64,000 nt of DNA from assembly GCF_002904295.1 (NCBI RefSeq), contig NZ_PPHG01000025.1:62001-126000 (forward strand), in the 5' to 3' direction. The notes under the pieces are model-generated. The model was not told the DNA's origin. It worked only from the letters and a program-made list of their open reading frames with translations, and did not search any database. This document shows positions 51,444 to 64,000 of the stretch, in pieces. The DNA comes from Amycolatopsis sp. CA-128772 (GTDB lineage: Bacteria > Actinomycetota > Actinomycetes > Mycobacteriales > Pseudonocardiaceae). The translations under genes and the position numbers were made by a program. Numbering within the stretch: position 1 is the first letter of the stretch; each line of letters starts with the position of its first letter.

Positions 51444-52640
51444 ATGCCGGGGGAACCGCACGCGTCCGGGCCGGTCATCCGCGAGGTGGCCGCCGCCGTC
51501 ATCGCCGAGCTGCCGGCCTTCGCCGACCGGCTGGTCGAGCGGGGCGCCGTCGAGGAGAAGGCGTTCTACGCGCGCGGCGACTGGGTGGCGCCCGCGGACA
51601 TGCGGCAGTCGTTCATGGACAACGCCCGCAGCGCGCTGGTGCTGATGCGCGACGGGCCCGGGACGCGGGCCGACTGGATCGCGGCCCCGCTGGCCACCGG
51701 CCGCCGCCGCGCCGAACAGGGCGTGCCGCTGGAGGCGGTGCTGCACCTGTTCCGGCTGGGCACCGAACTGCTGTGGGACATGCTGCTGGCCGCGGCCCGC
51801 CGCCGGTCACCGGACGAGCTGACCGAGTTCGTCGACCGCGTGATGGTGCTGTGGCAGGCGACCGACCGCGTCTCGACGGCGATGGTCGAGGGCTACCGGT
51901 CCCGTGAGATCCAGCTGCGGACGCGGGAGAACCGGCGCCGGGAGCGGCTGATCGGGGTGCTCGTCGAGGGCCGCGGCGCCGACCCCGCGGTGGCCGCGGA
52001 CGCCGAGACCGGCCTGGGCCTGCCCGCGCACGGCCGGTACGTCGTGGTCCTGGTGGCCGGCGACCTGGCGGCCGAGGACACGGCCCCGGCCGCCGAACTG
52101 GCGGCGCTGGGCGTGCGGGTGGCCGTGGCCCCCTACCGGGACCGGGTCGTCTGGCTGCTGGAGCTGGGCGGCGTCACCACCGGCCGGCTGGCCACCGTGC
52201 TGACGCCGCACCTGCACCACCGCGCGGGCATGTCCGGCGAGGTCGACGGCCTGGCCGAAACCGGGATCGCCTACCGGCTGGCCGAGCTCGCCCTGCGGAC
52301 CCAGCCGCCGGACGTCCCGGGGGTCGCGGTGCTCGACGACCGGCTGCCCGAGGCCCTGGTCGCCGCCAGCCCGCGGCTGGCCCAGCGGCTGGCGGCCCGG
52401 ACACTGGGCCGGGTCCTGGAGCTGGAGGACGAAGAACGCGACGTCCTGCTGGAGACGTTGCGGGCGTGGTTCCGCGCCGGCCGCTCCCCCACCCGCGCCG
52501 GCGAACTGCTGTACTGCCACCGGAACACGGTGCTCAACCGGCTGCGCAAGCTGGAGCAGCTCACCGGCGCGTCCCTGGAGGACGACCGCCACCAGCTCTG
52601 CTGCCGCCTGGCCCTGATGGCCCACCGCGAAAAGCCGTGA
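51444..52640 (+). CDS. PucR/CdaR-family transcriptional regulator
   Basis: A 398-residue regulator with an N-terminal helical domain, a GGDEF-like middle region (about 170-270) and a C-terminal PucR-type helix-turn-helix (AGELLYCHRNTVLNRLRKLEQLTG). Divergent from the third biosynthetic operon across 177 bp that include the SARP-type repeats, so it may also regulate that operon. Ends at a clear hairpin. The inducer is unknown. Confidence 0.9.
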   Translation: MPGEPHASGPVIREVAAAVIAELPAFADRLVERGAVEEKAFYARGDWVAPADMRQSFMDNARSALVLMRDGPGTRADWIAAPLATGRRRAEQGVPLEAVLHLFRLGTELLWDMLLAAARRRSPDELTEFVDRVMVLWQATDRVSTAMVEGYRSREIQLRTRENRRRERLIGVLVEGRGADPAVAADAETGLGLPAHGRYVVVLVAGDLAAEDTAPAAELAALGVRVAVAPYRDRVVWLLELGGVTTGRLATVLTPHLHHRAGMSGEVDGLAETGIAYRLAELALRTQPPDVPGVAVLDDRLPEALVAASPRLAQRLAARTLGRVLELEDEERDVLLETLRAWFRAGRSPTRAGELLYCHRNTVLNRLRKLEQLTGASLEDDRHQLCCRLALMAHREKP

Positions 52641-52667
52641 GGCCACCTCGGGGAATCCGAGGTGGCC
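52641..52667. terminator. Terminator hairpin between PucR and xylanase genes
   Basis: An 11-bp stem, GGCCACCTCGG (52641-52651) with CCGAGGTGGCC (52657-52667), loop 5 nt. It lies between two converging genes. Confidence 0.75.
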
Positions 52668-52684
52668 GCACGCACTTGCGATGG

Positions 52685-56564
<3,880 letters not shown>

Positions 56565-56607
56565 CGGGGTTCTCCGTTCGTCGCTGAGAGGAGGACGCGG
56601 GTGGCAC

Positions 56608-56619
56608 GTTAGCGCTAAC
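56608..56619. promoter_or_regulatory. LacI-type operator upstream of GH127 gene
   Basis: GTTAGCGCTAAC is a perfect 12-bp palindrome with central CG, the form bound by LacI/GalR-family repressors. It lies 44-55 bp upstream of the GTG start. No LacI gene is in the window. Confidence 0.65.
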
Positions 56620-56630
56620 ATTGGCCGCTG

Positions 56631-56903
56631 TCACGACCCGGACGTCGGTGGGCCGGCCGTGATGCGGGTCAGGTCGGCGAACGAACCGGTCCCGGGGCCG
56701 AGGTTGCGGTCGTGGCCGGCGACGTCGAAAGTGGTGGAATTCCGCGCGCCGAAGGCCGGGACGGACGGCTTCCTGCCGTGGCCGAGCCCGAACAGCCGGA
56801 CACCGGGGCGGTGGCGGGACACGCAGCGCGAGCACCTGGAGCTGTTTCGGCGGTGCTGTCCGGGGAGGCCGGCCGGCCGGGTGAGGGAGGCCGGGGATGG
56901 CAC
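56631..56903 (-). pseudogene. Possible 3' fragment of a lost gene
   Basis: The 423-bp gap between the GH127 and ABC ATPase genes holds the LacI-type operator and an open minus-strand frame ending at 56631. Its end reads like protein (RNSTTFDVAGHDRNLGPGTG, SFADLTRITAGPPTSGS), but it has no proper start or ribosome-binding site. It may be the tail of a gene removed by deletion. Identity unknown. Confidence 0.25.
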
Positions 56904-56987
56904 CGCGCTCGGCGCGGGTGTCGCGCCAAACGCCCGACCGGCGAGCCGAGCCGCCCGCTGCGACCAGCCCTCTCCCGGACGTCACCC

Positions 56988-58697
56988 TCAGCGCAGCCGC
57001 CGCCAGGCTTCGCGGCGCCGGCGCTGGGCCTCCGGGTCCGCGACCGGCGCCGCCGACAGCAGCCGCTGCGTGTACGCGTGGGCCGGGGACGTCAGCACCT
57101 CCTTCGCCGGGCCCTGCTCCACCACGTGGCCCCGGTGCATCACCGCGACGCGGTCGGCCAGCTGCTCGATCACCGCCAGGTCGTGGCTGATGAACAGGCA
57201 CGCGAAGCCGAACTCGTGCCGCAGCTCGCGCAGCAGGTCCAAAATGCGGGCCTGGATCGTCACGTCCAGTGCGCTCGTCGGCTCGTCGGCCACCAGCAGG
57301 TCCGGGCGCAACGCCAGCGCGCGGGCGATGCACGCTCGCTGCCGCTGGCCGCCCGACAGCTCGTGCGGGTAACGCGCCGCCAAAGACGGCGACAGCTGCA
57401 CCGCGGAAAGCAGCTCCGCCACCCGGCCGTCCACTTCAGACGAACGCACCGCGCGGTGCAGCCGCAGCGGGGTCGCGACGCTCTCCCCCACCGTCGTGCG
57501 CGGGTTCAGCGAAGACAGCGGGTCCTGGAACACCACGCCGATCCGGCGGCGCAGCGCCTTCGCCGCCCGGCCGCGGACGCGCGTGATGTCCGCGTCGCCG
57601 ATGTGCACCGAGCCCGCCGTGGGCGCGAGCAGGCCGGTGACCGCGCGGGCCACCGTGCTCTTGCCCGAGCCCGACTCCCCGACCAGGCCGAGCACCTCGC
57701 CCGGCTCCACGTGCAGGTTCACCCCCGCCGCGGCGTGCACGGCCAGCGCGCGGAACCGGCCGCGGTAGGTGACCGCCAGGTCCGTCACGCGCAGCAGCGG
57801 CGCCTCGGCCGGGACGTCCGGCACCGACGCCACCGCCGGGTGCTCCGCCGCCGCGACGTGCGCCGGCCCCGCCGAGATCTCCGCGGTCACCGCGCGTTCG
57901 AGCCCGGACGTCGCCGCGCTGCTGAGCGAAACCACCGAGCCGAGCAGTTGCCGCGTGTAGTCCTCGGCCGGGGCGGTGAAAATCCGCCCGGCGTCGCCCT
58001 GCTCGACCACGCGGCCGTCGTGCATCACCACGACCCGGTCGGCGAGGTCGGCGACCACGCCCATGTCGTGCGTGATCAGCAGGATCGCCGTCCCGAGCCG
58101 CTCGCGCAGGTCCCGCAGCAGCTCGAGGATGTCCGCCTGCACGGTGACGTCCAGCGCGGTGGTCGGCTCGTCGGCGATCAGCAGCTCCGGCTCGTTCGCC
58201 ACCGCCATCGCGATGACGATCCGCTGCAGCTGCCCGCCCGACAGCTCGTGCGGGTACGAGCGGAACCGCTCGCGCGGATTCGGCAGCCCGACCAGCCCGA
58301 GCAGCTCGATCGCCCGGTCCCGGGCGGCGGCGGCCGGCCCGGACCGGTGCGTCCGGATCGCCTCGAGGAGCTGGTCCCCGACGGTGAACACCGGGTTCAG
58401 CGCGCTCATCGGCTCCTGGAACACCATGCCGACCCGGCCGCCGCGGACCTCCCGCAGCTCGGCCGGTGTCATCGCGTAGAGGTCCCGCCCGGCCAGCTCC
58501 GCGCGGCCCGTGACGCGGGCCGTGGGCGGGAGCAGGCCGAGCAGCGACATCGCGGTGACCGTCTTGCCGGAGCCGGACTCCCCGACCACCGCGACGACCT
58601 CGCCCGCGCGGACCTCGTAGCCGACCCCGCGGACGGCCTCGACGTCGCCGAACGAGACCGCCACGTCGTGCAGCCGCAGGAGCCCGGCTGCGGTCAC
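56988..58697 (-). CDS. Fused dual ATPase of a peptide/nickel-type ABC importer
   Basis: A 569-residue protein with two complete ATPase domains, DppD-like then DppF-like. Domain 1 has Walker A GESGSGKT, signature LSGGQLQRIVIAMA and ADEPTTALD; domain 2 has GESGSGKST, LSGGQRQRACIARAL and ADEPTSALD. Each has a switch HD. The GTG start overlaps the stop of the binding-protein gene. It powers import through the two permeases encoded upstream; the fusion is common in actinomycetes. Confidence 0.93.
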   Translation of the reverse strand: MTAAGLLRLHDVAVSFGDVEAVRGVGYEVRAGEVVAVVGESGSGKTVTAMSLLGLLPPTARVTGRAELAGRDLYAMTPAELREVRGGRVGMVFQEPMSALNPVFTVGDQLLEAIRTHRSGPAAAARDRAIELLGLVGLPNPRERFRSYPHELSGGQLQRIVIAMAVANEPELLIADEPTTALDVTVQADILELLRDLRERLGTAILLITHDMGVVADLADRVVVMHDGRVVEQGDAGRIFTAPAEDYTRQLLGSVVSLSSAATSGLERAVTAEISAGPAHVAAAEHPAVASVPDVPAEAPLLRVTDLAVTYRGRFRALAVHAAAGVNLHVEPGEVLGLVGESGSGKSTVARAVTGLLAPTAGSVHIGDADITRVRGRAAKALRRRIGVVFQDPLSSLNPRTTVGESVATPLRLHRAVRSSEVDGRVAELLSAVQLSPSLAARYPHELSGGQRQRACIARALALRPDLLVADEPTSALDVTIQARILDLLRELRHEFGFACLFISHDLAVIEQLADRVAVMHRGHVVEQGPAKEVLTSPAHAYTQRLLSAAPVADPEAQRRRREAWRRLR

Positions 58698-60367
58698 TGG
58701 ACGAGCCCGAACTTGCGGTAGTCGACGTACGCCGGGAAGCGGCCGATCTGCACACCGCCCACCTGCGAGCCGTGCAGGAACGAGTTGCGGGTGTAGATCA
58801 GCGGCACGACCGGCGAGTCGGCGAGGATCTTCTTGTCCAGCGCCGCCCACTTCTTCCCGGCCTCGGCCGGGTCCACAGTGGCCTGTGCCTCGGCGATCAG
58901 CCGGTCGACGTCGCGGTTGCTGTACCGCGACTCGTTGTACCCGCCGTTGCCGATCTCGGTGGACTGGAACAGCGGCTGGATGTTCGCGTTGGCCGACGGG
59001 ATGTCGGGCTGCCACGAGGTGAGCGTCAGGTCGTAGTCCGAGAGGCCCTTGGTGTCCACTTCGGACGTGTAGGTGTCGTCGTCGAGCGGCTTGATGGTGA
59101 TCTTGATACCCGCGCGCGCCAGCGACGCCTGGATCGCCGCGGCCTTCTCCGGGTAGCCGTTTTCGTTGTGGGTGGCCAGGACCAGGCCCTCGAGCCCGTT
59201 CGGGAAGCCCGCTTCGGCCAGCAGCTGCTTGGCCTTCGCCACGTCACCGGACGGCGGCGCCGGGTACAGGTCGTACTGCTCGCGGCCCTGCAGGCCGGGC
59301 GTGATCAGCGTGGTGGCGACGTCGCCGGCCAGCTGGGCGCTGCCCGCGCTGGCCACCTGGTAGGCGGCCTTGTCGACGGCGTACTGGAAGGCCTGGCGCA
59401 CCTTCGGGTTCGTCAGGGTGCCGCGCTGGGTGTTCAGCGACAGGTAGGCCAGCGCCCCGGATTCGGACGTCACCAGCCGGGCCTTCGCCGACGCGTTGCC
59501 CTGGATCTGGGCCAGCTGGGCCGGCGAGGCGAACGACATGCCGAAGCCGGCGCGGTCCTTGCCGGTGTCGTCGATCAGCCGCTTGGAGATGACGCTGGTG
59601 TCCTGGCCGAGCTCGAAGTCGACGGTGTCCGCGTAGGCCAGCCGCGTCTTGTCCTCGTCGCGGCTCCAGTTCGGGTTGCGCACCAGCTTCGCCGACTTGC
59701 CGCGCTGGTAGTTCTCCAGCTGGTAGGGGCCGGACGCGACCGGGTGGTCACCGTAGTTCGCTTCGGCGCCCTTGCCTTTCGGCACCGGGGAAAACGCCGG
59801 CGTGCTGGCGACCCAGTTGAAGTCGCCGTAGGCGCGCGCGAGGTGGAAGACGATCGTCTTCGCGTCCGGCGTCCGGACGGTGTCGAGTTCCTTGGCGCCG
59901 TCGAACGGGCCCTTGTACGCCAGGCCCGGCGAAAGCAGGTCCTTGTGGTAGGCCAGGCCGCCGGAGAAGGCGGGCGCGAACGAGCGCTCCAGACCCCACT
60001 TGACGTCCTCGCTCTTGATCGGCGTGCCGTCGGCGTACTTGAGGTTGTCCTTGAGGGTGAACGTCCACGTCTTGCCACCGTCGCTCGGCTGCCCGGTGTC
60101 GGTGGCCAGGTCGGGCACGATCGTGGTGTCCTTGCCCGGCGCGACGTCCCACGACGTCAGCCGCCGGTGGATCAGCCCGAGCGTGGTGACGACCAGGTTC
60201 GAGCTCTTCGCCGGGTCCCACGTGATCGAGGGCGCGTCGTTGAGCAGGAGCAGGTTCCCGCCCGGCTTGACGGAGCCGCCCTGCGTGGTGGGTGCGTCGT
60301 TCGCGCCGCACGCCGTCAGCAGCATGACGGCGGCCAGCACCCCCGCGGCGAACCGCAGCTGTTTCAT
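58694..60367 (-). CDS. Extracellular solute-binding lipoprotein (family 5)
   Basis: A 557-residue peptide-binding-type lipoprotein with signal and lipobox AAVMLLTACGAN (lipidated Cys near residue 20). The family-5 pattern runs through ADGTPIKSEDVKWGLERSF, HPVASGPYQLENY and ALAYLSLNTQRGTLTNPKVR. ATG 60367 follows AAGGGGA. It captures a peptide, nickel complex or other small ligand and delivers it to the permeases. It lies 10 bp downstream of permease 1. Confidence 0.93.
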   Translation of the reverse strand: MKQLRFAAGVLAAVMLLTACGANDAPTTQGGSVKPGGNLLLLNDAPSITWDPAKSSNLVVTTLGLIHRRLTSWDVAPGKDTTIVPDLATDTGQPSDGGKTWTFTLKDNLKYADGTPIKSEDVKWGLERSFAPAFSGGLAYHKDLLSPGLAYKGPFDGAKELDTVRTPDAKTIVFHLARAYGDFNWVASTPAFSPVPKGKGAEANYGDHPVASGPYQLENYQRGKSAKLVRNPNWSRDEDKTRLAYADTVDFELGQDTSVISKRLIDDTGKDRAGFGMSFASPAQLAQIQGNASAKARLVTSESGALAYLSLNTQRGTLTNPKVRQAFQYAVDKAAYQVASAGSAQLAGDVATTLITPGLQGREQYDLYPAPPSGDVAKAKQLLAEAGFPNGLEGLVLATHNENGYPEKAAAIQASLARAGIKITIKPLDDDTYTSEVDTKGLSDYDLTLTSWQPDIPSANANIQPLFQSTEIGNGGYNESRYSNRDVDRLIAEAQATVDPAEAGKKWAALDKKILADSPVVPLIYTRNSFLHGSQVGGVQIGRFPAYVDYRKFGLVQ

Positions 60368-60377
60368 CGTGTCCCCT

Positions 60378-61373
60378 TCAGACGAGGCGCGCACGCGGAT
60401 CGAGCGCGCCGTAGCAGAGATCGACCAGGAAGTTCAGGACCGTGACCAGCAGGGCCGAGAACAGCGTCACGCCCAGCAGCACGGGCAGGTTGAGCGACGC
60501 GATCGCGTCGACGAGCAGCCGCCCGACCCCGGCCATGCCGAAGATCCGCTCGGTGATCACCGTCCCGGCCAGCAGCCCGCCGAGGTCGACGCCGAACACC
60601 GTGACCACCGGCAGCAGGACGTTGCGCAGCGCGTGCCGGCCGACGACCTTCCGCTCGGTGAGGCCCTTCGCCCGCGCGGTGCGGATGTAGTCCTCGCCGA
60701 GGGTTTCCAGCATCTGGCCGCGGGTCAGCCGCGCGTAGATCGCCGCGTGCAGGAAGGCCAGCACGAACCACGGCAGCACGAGGTGCCACGCCCACTGCGC
60801 CGGGTTCTCGGTCAGCGGCACGTACCCGGACTTCGGGACGACGTCGAGGGCGAAGGCGAAGATCGTGATGCCGATCATCCCGGCCAGGTAGGCGGGCATC
60901 GACACGCCGGCCATGGCGGCGGCCATCGTGATCCGGTCGGCGGCGGTGCCGCGCCGCAGCGCCGACAGCACGCCGAGGCCGACGCCGGCGACGATCCAGA
61001 TCGCGGCCGCGCCCAGCGCCACCGAGAAGCTGACCTCGATCCGGCCGCCGATCTCGCCGAGCACGTCGACGTTGTTCTGGAAGTCCCAGCCGAAGCAGGG
61101 GGCGGTGCAGTGGATCGCCGCGCTGCCGGTGCCGAACGTGCGGCCCCCGACGATGCCGCCGAGGAAGTCCAGGAACTGCCGGTACCACGGGACGTCGTAG
61201 CCCATGAACTCCCGGGCGAGCTGCAGTCCCGCCGGGGAGCACGGGCGGCCGCACGCCATCCGCGCCGGGTCGGCGGGCAGGACGTAGAACACCACGAAAG
61301 TCACGAAGGCGACGACGAGCAGGACCAGCAGCATCCCGGCGAAGCGGGTGGCGGCGAAGCGGGCGGTGCGCAT
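60378..61373 (-). CDS. ABC permease, DppB type
   Basis: A 331-residue inner-membrane permease with about six spans (first VLLVVAFVTFVVFYVLPADP) and the cytoplasmic EAA loop DYIRTARAKGLTERKVVGRH. The ATG at 61373 overlaps the DppC-type stop (ATGA). It pairs with the next gene to form the channel of the importer. Confidence 0.93.
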   Translation of the reverse strand: MRTARFAATRFAGMLLVLLVVAFVTFVVFYVLPADPARMACGRPCSPAGLQLAREFMGYDVPWYRQFLDFLGGIVGGRTFGTGSAAIHCTAPCFGWDFQNNVDVLGEIGGRIEVSFSVALGAAAIWIVAGVGLGVLSALRRGTAADRITMAAAMAGVSMPAYLAGMIGITIFAFALDVVPKSGYVPLTENPAQWAWHLVLPWFVLAFLHAAIYARLTRGQMLETLGEDYIRTARAKGLTERKVVGRHALRNVLLPVVTVFGVDLGGLLAGTVITERIFGMAGVGRLLVDAIASLNLPVLLGVTLFSALLVTVLNFLVDLCYGALDPRARLV

Positions 61374-62296
61374 CAGGCGGTGCCTCCGGAGCGCGGGTCG
61401 AGCGCGTCGCGGATCGCGTCGCCGACGACGTTGAAGGCCAGCGTGACGAGGAACAGCAGCAGCCCGGGGAAGACCAGGTACAGCGGGTCGGTCTCGAAGA
61501 AGTCGATGGCCGCGCTGATGGTCCGGCCCCAGCTGGGGGTCGGCGGCAGGACCCCGACGCCGAGGAACGACAGCGCGGCCTCGCTGCCGATCATCGACGG
61601 GACGGTCAGGCTGGCCACCACGATGATCGGCGCCCACAGGTTGGGCAGCAGCTCCTTCGTGAACACGTGCCACGGCCCGGCGCCGGCCACCCGGGCCGCG
61701 GCGACGAAGTCGCGCTTGGCCAGGCTCAGCGCCTGGGCGCGGACGATCCGGGCCACCCGCGGCCAGCCGAAGAGCCCCAGCACGACGATCAGGGTCACCT
61801 GGCGCGGGAAGTCCACCGGCAGCACCGCGCCGAGGGCGATCATGAAGATCAGGTACGGGAACCCGAGGATGACGTCGGCGGTCCACGTCACCACGCGGTC
61901 CCACCAGCCGCCGAGGTAGCCCGCGCTGACCCCGAGCAGGACGCCGAGCACGGTGCCCAACACGGTGGCACCCAGGCCGACCAGCAGCGACGTCCGGGCC
62001 CCGTGGGCGACCAGCGCGAACAGGTCGACGCCGGTCAGCGGCTCGACGCCGAACCAGTGCGCGCCGCTCACCCCGCCCAGCGGGCCCGCGGGCAGGCCGG
62101 TCGGGCCGAGCGTGCCGATGTCCGGGGTCAGGCTCTGCCCCTCGGCCAGGACGAACAGGTCGGCCGCGGCGGCGAGCAGCACGATGACGACGACCAGGAG
62201 GGCGCAGACGGACGTCCACCGCCCGGAGCGGACGGCGCGCCACACCGCGGCGGGCAGGGAGCGCGCCGCGAGGGGCGGCAGGGCGGGGAGGGCCAC
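61373..62296 (-). CDS. ABC permease, DppC type
   Basis: A 307-residue permease. Its N-terminal region includes VCALLVVVIVLLAAAADLFV, and the EAA loop is DFVAAARVAGAGPWHVFTKE. GTG 62296 has GAAGGT 3 nt upstream. It is the first gene of the importer operon; 140 bp separate it from the broken LysR gene on the same strand. Direct repeats of CGATCGAG lie 20-38 bp upstream. Confidence 0.93.
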   Translation of the reverse strand: MALPALPPLAARSLPAAVWRAVRSGRWTSVCALLVVVIVLLAAAADLFVLAEGQSLTPDIGTLGPTGLPAGPLGGVSGAHWFGVEPLTGVDLFALVAHGARTSLLVGLGATVLGTVLGVLLGVSAGYLGGWWDRVVTWTADVILGFPYLIFMIALGAVLPVDFPRQVTLIVVLGLFGWPRVARIVRAQALSLAKRDFVAAARVAGAGPWHVFTKELLPNLWAPIIVVASLTVPSMIGSEAALSFLGVGVLPPTPSWGRTISAAIDFFETDPLYLVFPGLLLFLVTLAFNVVGDAIRDALDPRSGGTA

Positions 62297-62315
62297 AACA
62301 CCTTCAAGGTTCAGC

Positions 62316-62334
62316 CGATCGAGTGACGATCGAG
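62316..62334. repeat. CGATCGAG direct repeat, 11-bp period
   Basis: CGATCGAG at 62316-62323 and 62327-62334, 11 bp apart, lie just upstream of the importer operon. Because CGATCG is itself palindromic, each copy could also bind a dimeric repressor. Confidence 0.4.
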
Positions 62335-62436
62335 GACTTTAAGGAGTTCGCGCGTGATCGATCCACTGTCTCGCACTGTGGGACGATACTTGCTTGCGCG
62401 GTCCGTGTCATGGAGTCCGCGCACCGGCGTGCCCGG

Positions 62437-63269
62437 TCAGCCGCCGAACGCGCTCCGGTGGGCGGCCGCGCAGGTGTCCGGGAGGTCGTCCGGGACGACG
62501 ACGCTGCCGGTGACGGTCGTGCGGGGTTCGAGCGGGATGGCGCGCACCCGGGCGGAGCGGATCTCGGCCACCTGGTCGGCGGCCAGCACCGTCCAGCTGC
62601 GGGGATCGGAGCCGACCTCGACGATCGTGTCCTGGACCATGCCCGCCCGGACCGGAGCGCCGGGCCCCGGCAGGACGCCGGCCGGCAGGTCGTGGTCGCG
62701 GGCCGTGCGCAGCGGCCCGGTGGCCAGTTCGGCCACCGCGATCCCGGCGCGGCCGGCGGCCGGGTGCCGCGCGGACACCACCGCGAACAGGGCCTCCGTC
62801 CACGCCGGCAGCACCCGCAGCCCGGGTGCCGCCCGCACGCCCCGCGCCAGCGCCAGGTCGATCTCCCCTGCCGCAGCGCGTTCAGCCGGGCGGGCAGCGG
62901 CAGGTCGACGAGCACCACGCCGAACCCCGGGGCCCGCTCGCGCAGCGCGTCGATCCCGCGTTCCAGGCGGGCGGTGAACTGCCCCGGGCCGGTCCCGATG
63001 CGCATGACACCGGCCTGCTCGCGAGCCACCACCCGGACCCGGTCGGCGGCCGCGAGGGCCGCCCGCGCCGCGTCGAGGACCTGCTGCCCCGCTGCGGTGA
63101 GCCGGACCCGGCGCGGCGACCGGTCGAACAGCCGGACGCCGAGTTCGCGTTCCAGCCGCGCGATCTGCCGGCTGACCGCCGGCTGGGCGATGTGCAGCCG
63201 CTCGGCCGCGCGGCCGAAGTGCAGCTCGTCGGCGACCATGACGAAGTACCGCAACGCCCGCAGCTCCAC
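62437..63269 (-). pseudogene. LysR-family regulator with one frameshift
   Basis: GTG 63269, after GGAGG, begins a typical LysR N-terminus (ELHFGRAAERLHIAQPAVSR is the helix-turn-helix). The frame changes near 62870 at LNALRQG: as written it becomes RSTWRWRG, while one more G in a GGGG run gives LNALRQGEIDLALARGV and continues to a normal stop at 62437. This may be a homopolymer sequencing error rather than decay. It would otherwise be a full regulator of about 277 residues. Confidence 0.8.
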
Positions 63270-63359
63270 CGGACCTCCCCTGCGACGATGCCGCCAGGTT
63301 ATCGCTGCGCGTCGATCTTGGCCCTGGTTCGCCACCGGCCGCGGTGCTGGAGTCGGGCC

Positions 63360-64000
63360 ATGACCCTCGAATTCGGCCTGCTCGGCGCCCACCTGCGCGA
63401 GCACCAGCTGACCCCGGACAGCGCCGCGCGCCTCGAGCGGGCCGGCTACGGCACGCTCTGGCTGGACGCCTCGCCGCCGGCCGGCCTCGGCCTCGCCGAG
63501 CAGCTGCTCGACGCGTCCACCCGGCTGACCGTCGCCACGAGCGTGGTGAACGTGTGGACCGCCGACGCGGACACCGTCGCCGACTCCTACCACCGCATCG
63601 AAGCCCGGCACCCCGGCCGGTTCGTGCTCGGCGTCGGGATCGGGCACCGCGAAGCCGACCGCGGATACGCTTCGCCGTACGACACGCTCGTGTCCTATCT
63701 GGACCGGTTGGCCCAGGCGGGCGTCCCGGCCGGCCGCACGGTGATCGCCGCGCTGGGGCCGAAGATGCTGCGCCTGGCCCGTGACCGCACGGCCGGCAGC
63801 GTGCCCTGCATGGTCCCGGCCGAGCACACCCGGCGGGCGCGCGCGATCCTCGGCGCGGGCAAACTCCTGCTGCCCGGCCACTTCGCCCTCGTGGAACCGG
63901 ATGCCGCACGGGCTCGCGCGACGGCCCGGTCGCAGCCGCCCGGCACCGCGCTGGGTGTCACCAGCTACGCGAACAACCTCCGGCGCCTCGGCTTCACCGA
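63360..64000 (+). CDS. Luciferase-like (F420-type) monooxygenase, 3' end outside window
   Basis: The first 213 residues of a luciferase-fold flavin/F420 oxidoreductase: FGLLGAHL at the start, a TSVVNVW beta-strand, HRIEARHPGRFVLGVGIGH and a C-terminal VTSYANNLRRLGF running off the edge. It resembles the LLM class F420-dependent family of actinomycetes. ATG 63360 is divergent to the LysR gene across 90 bp, which suggests that LysR would regulate it. The substrate is unknown. Confidence 0.85.
   Translation, partial: MTLEFGLLGAHLREHQLTPDSAARLERAGYGTLWLDASPPAGLGLAEQLLDASTRLTVATSVVNVWTADADTVADSYHRIEARHPGRFVLGVGIGHREADRGYASPYDTLVSYLDRLAQAGVPAGRTVIAALGPKMLRLARDRTAGSVPCMVPAEHTRRARAILGAGKLLLPGHFALVEPDAARARATARSQPPGTALGVTSYANNLRRLGFT

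Overview
High-GC actinomycete DNA, best matched by a Pseudonocardiaceae genome such as Amycolatopsis. This is inferred from base composition, many GTG starts, leaderless promoters and numerous STAS/ANTAR/SARP/TetR regulators. No rRNA, tRNA, CRISPR array or intact insertion sequence was recognised.

Region 1 (1-10.9 kb, minus strand) is a tight operon: a CrtI/retinol-saturase-like flavoprotein, an acyl carrier protein, an acyl-CoA-dehydrogenase-like fragment protein, a full acyl-CoA dehydrogenase, an SbnA-like PLP enzyme (2,3-diaminopropionate-type precursor synthesis) and a large NRPS that runs off the left edge. Region 2 (10.9-17.5 kb) has an FtsX-type ABC exporter, a two-component system, a metallo-beta-lactamase-fold enzyme and an IS110 remnant. 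Region 3 (17.5-20.6 kb, minus) is a second biosynthetic operon: an active-site-complete ketosynthase III, a type III PLP decarboxylase (BtrK/SbnH/LysA fold) and a ketosynthase-like protein that seems to lack the active cysteine. Region 4 (20.7-34.9 kb) is general accessory content: MarR/SDR, an amino-acid ABC transporter operon broken in all three genes, carbonic anhydrase, STAS/ANTAR/GAF regulators, LysR with hydrolase and SDR, and a SEFIR protein. Region 5 (34.9-41.1 kb) holds signalling proteins of unusual architecture: a SARP-NACHT-transmembrane regulator, a SEFIR-NPCBM protein and a pseudokinase-PASTA-NPCBM protein.

Region 6 (44.4-51.3 kb, minus) is a third biosynthetic operon: ACP, FabF-type ketosynthase, OleA-like thiolase, glycosyltransferase, P450, OleC-like AMP ligase and OleD-like reductase, with a PucR-type regulator divergent from it. 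Region 7 (52.7-62.3 kb) has secreted GH10 xylanase and GH127 arabinofuranosidase with putative sugar-regulated operators, and a peptide/nickel-type ABC importer. A frameshifted LysR gene and a partial luciferase-like monooxygenase gene end the window.

The main observation is that the three biosynthetic operons (starting at 10851, 20579 and 51266) each have, just upstream, direct repeats of a GCTGAC-type heptamer with an exact 11-bp period. This is the classic layout of SARP activator sites, and a SARP-family gene lies between them. I infer one split, co-regulated natural-product locus joining NRPS/diamino-acid chemistry, aminoacyl decarboxylation and OleA/C/D-like (possibly beta-lactone) lipid chemistry. 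The product itself is not identifiable from sequence alone.
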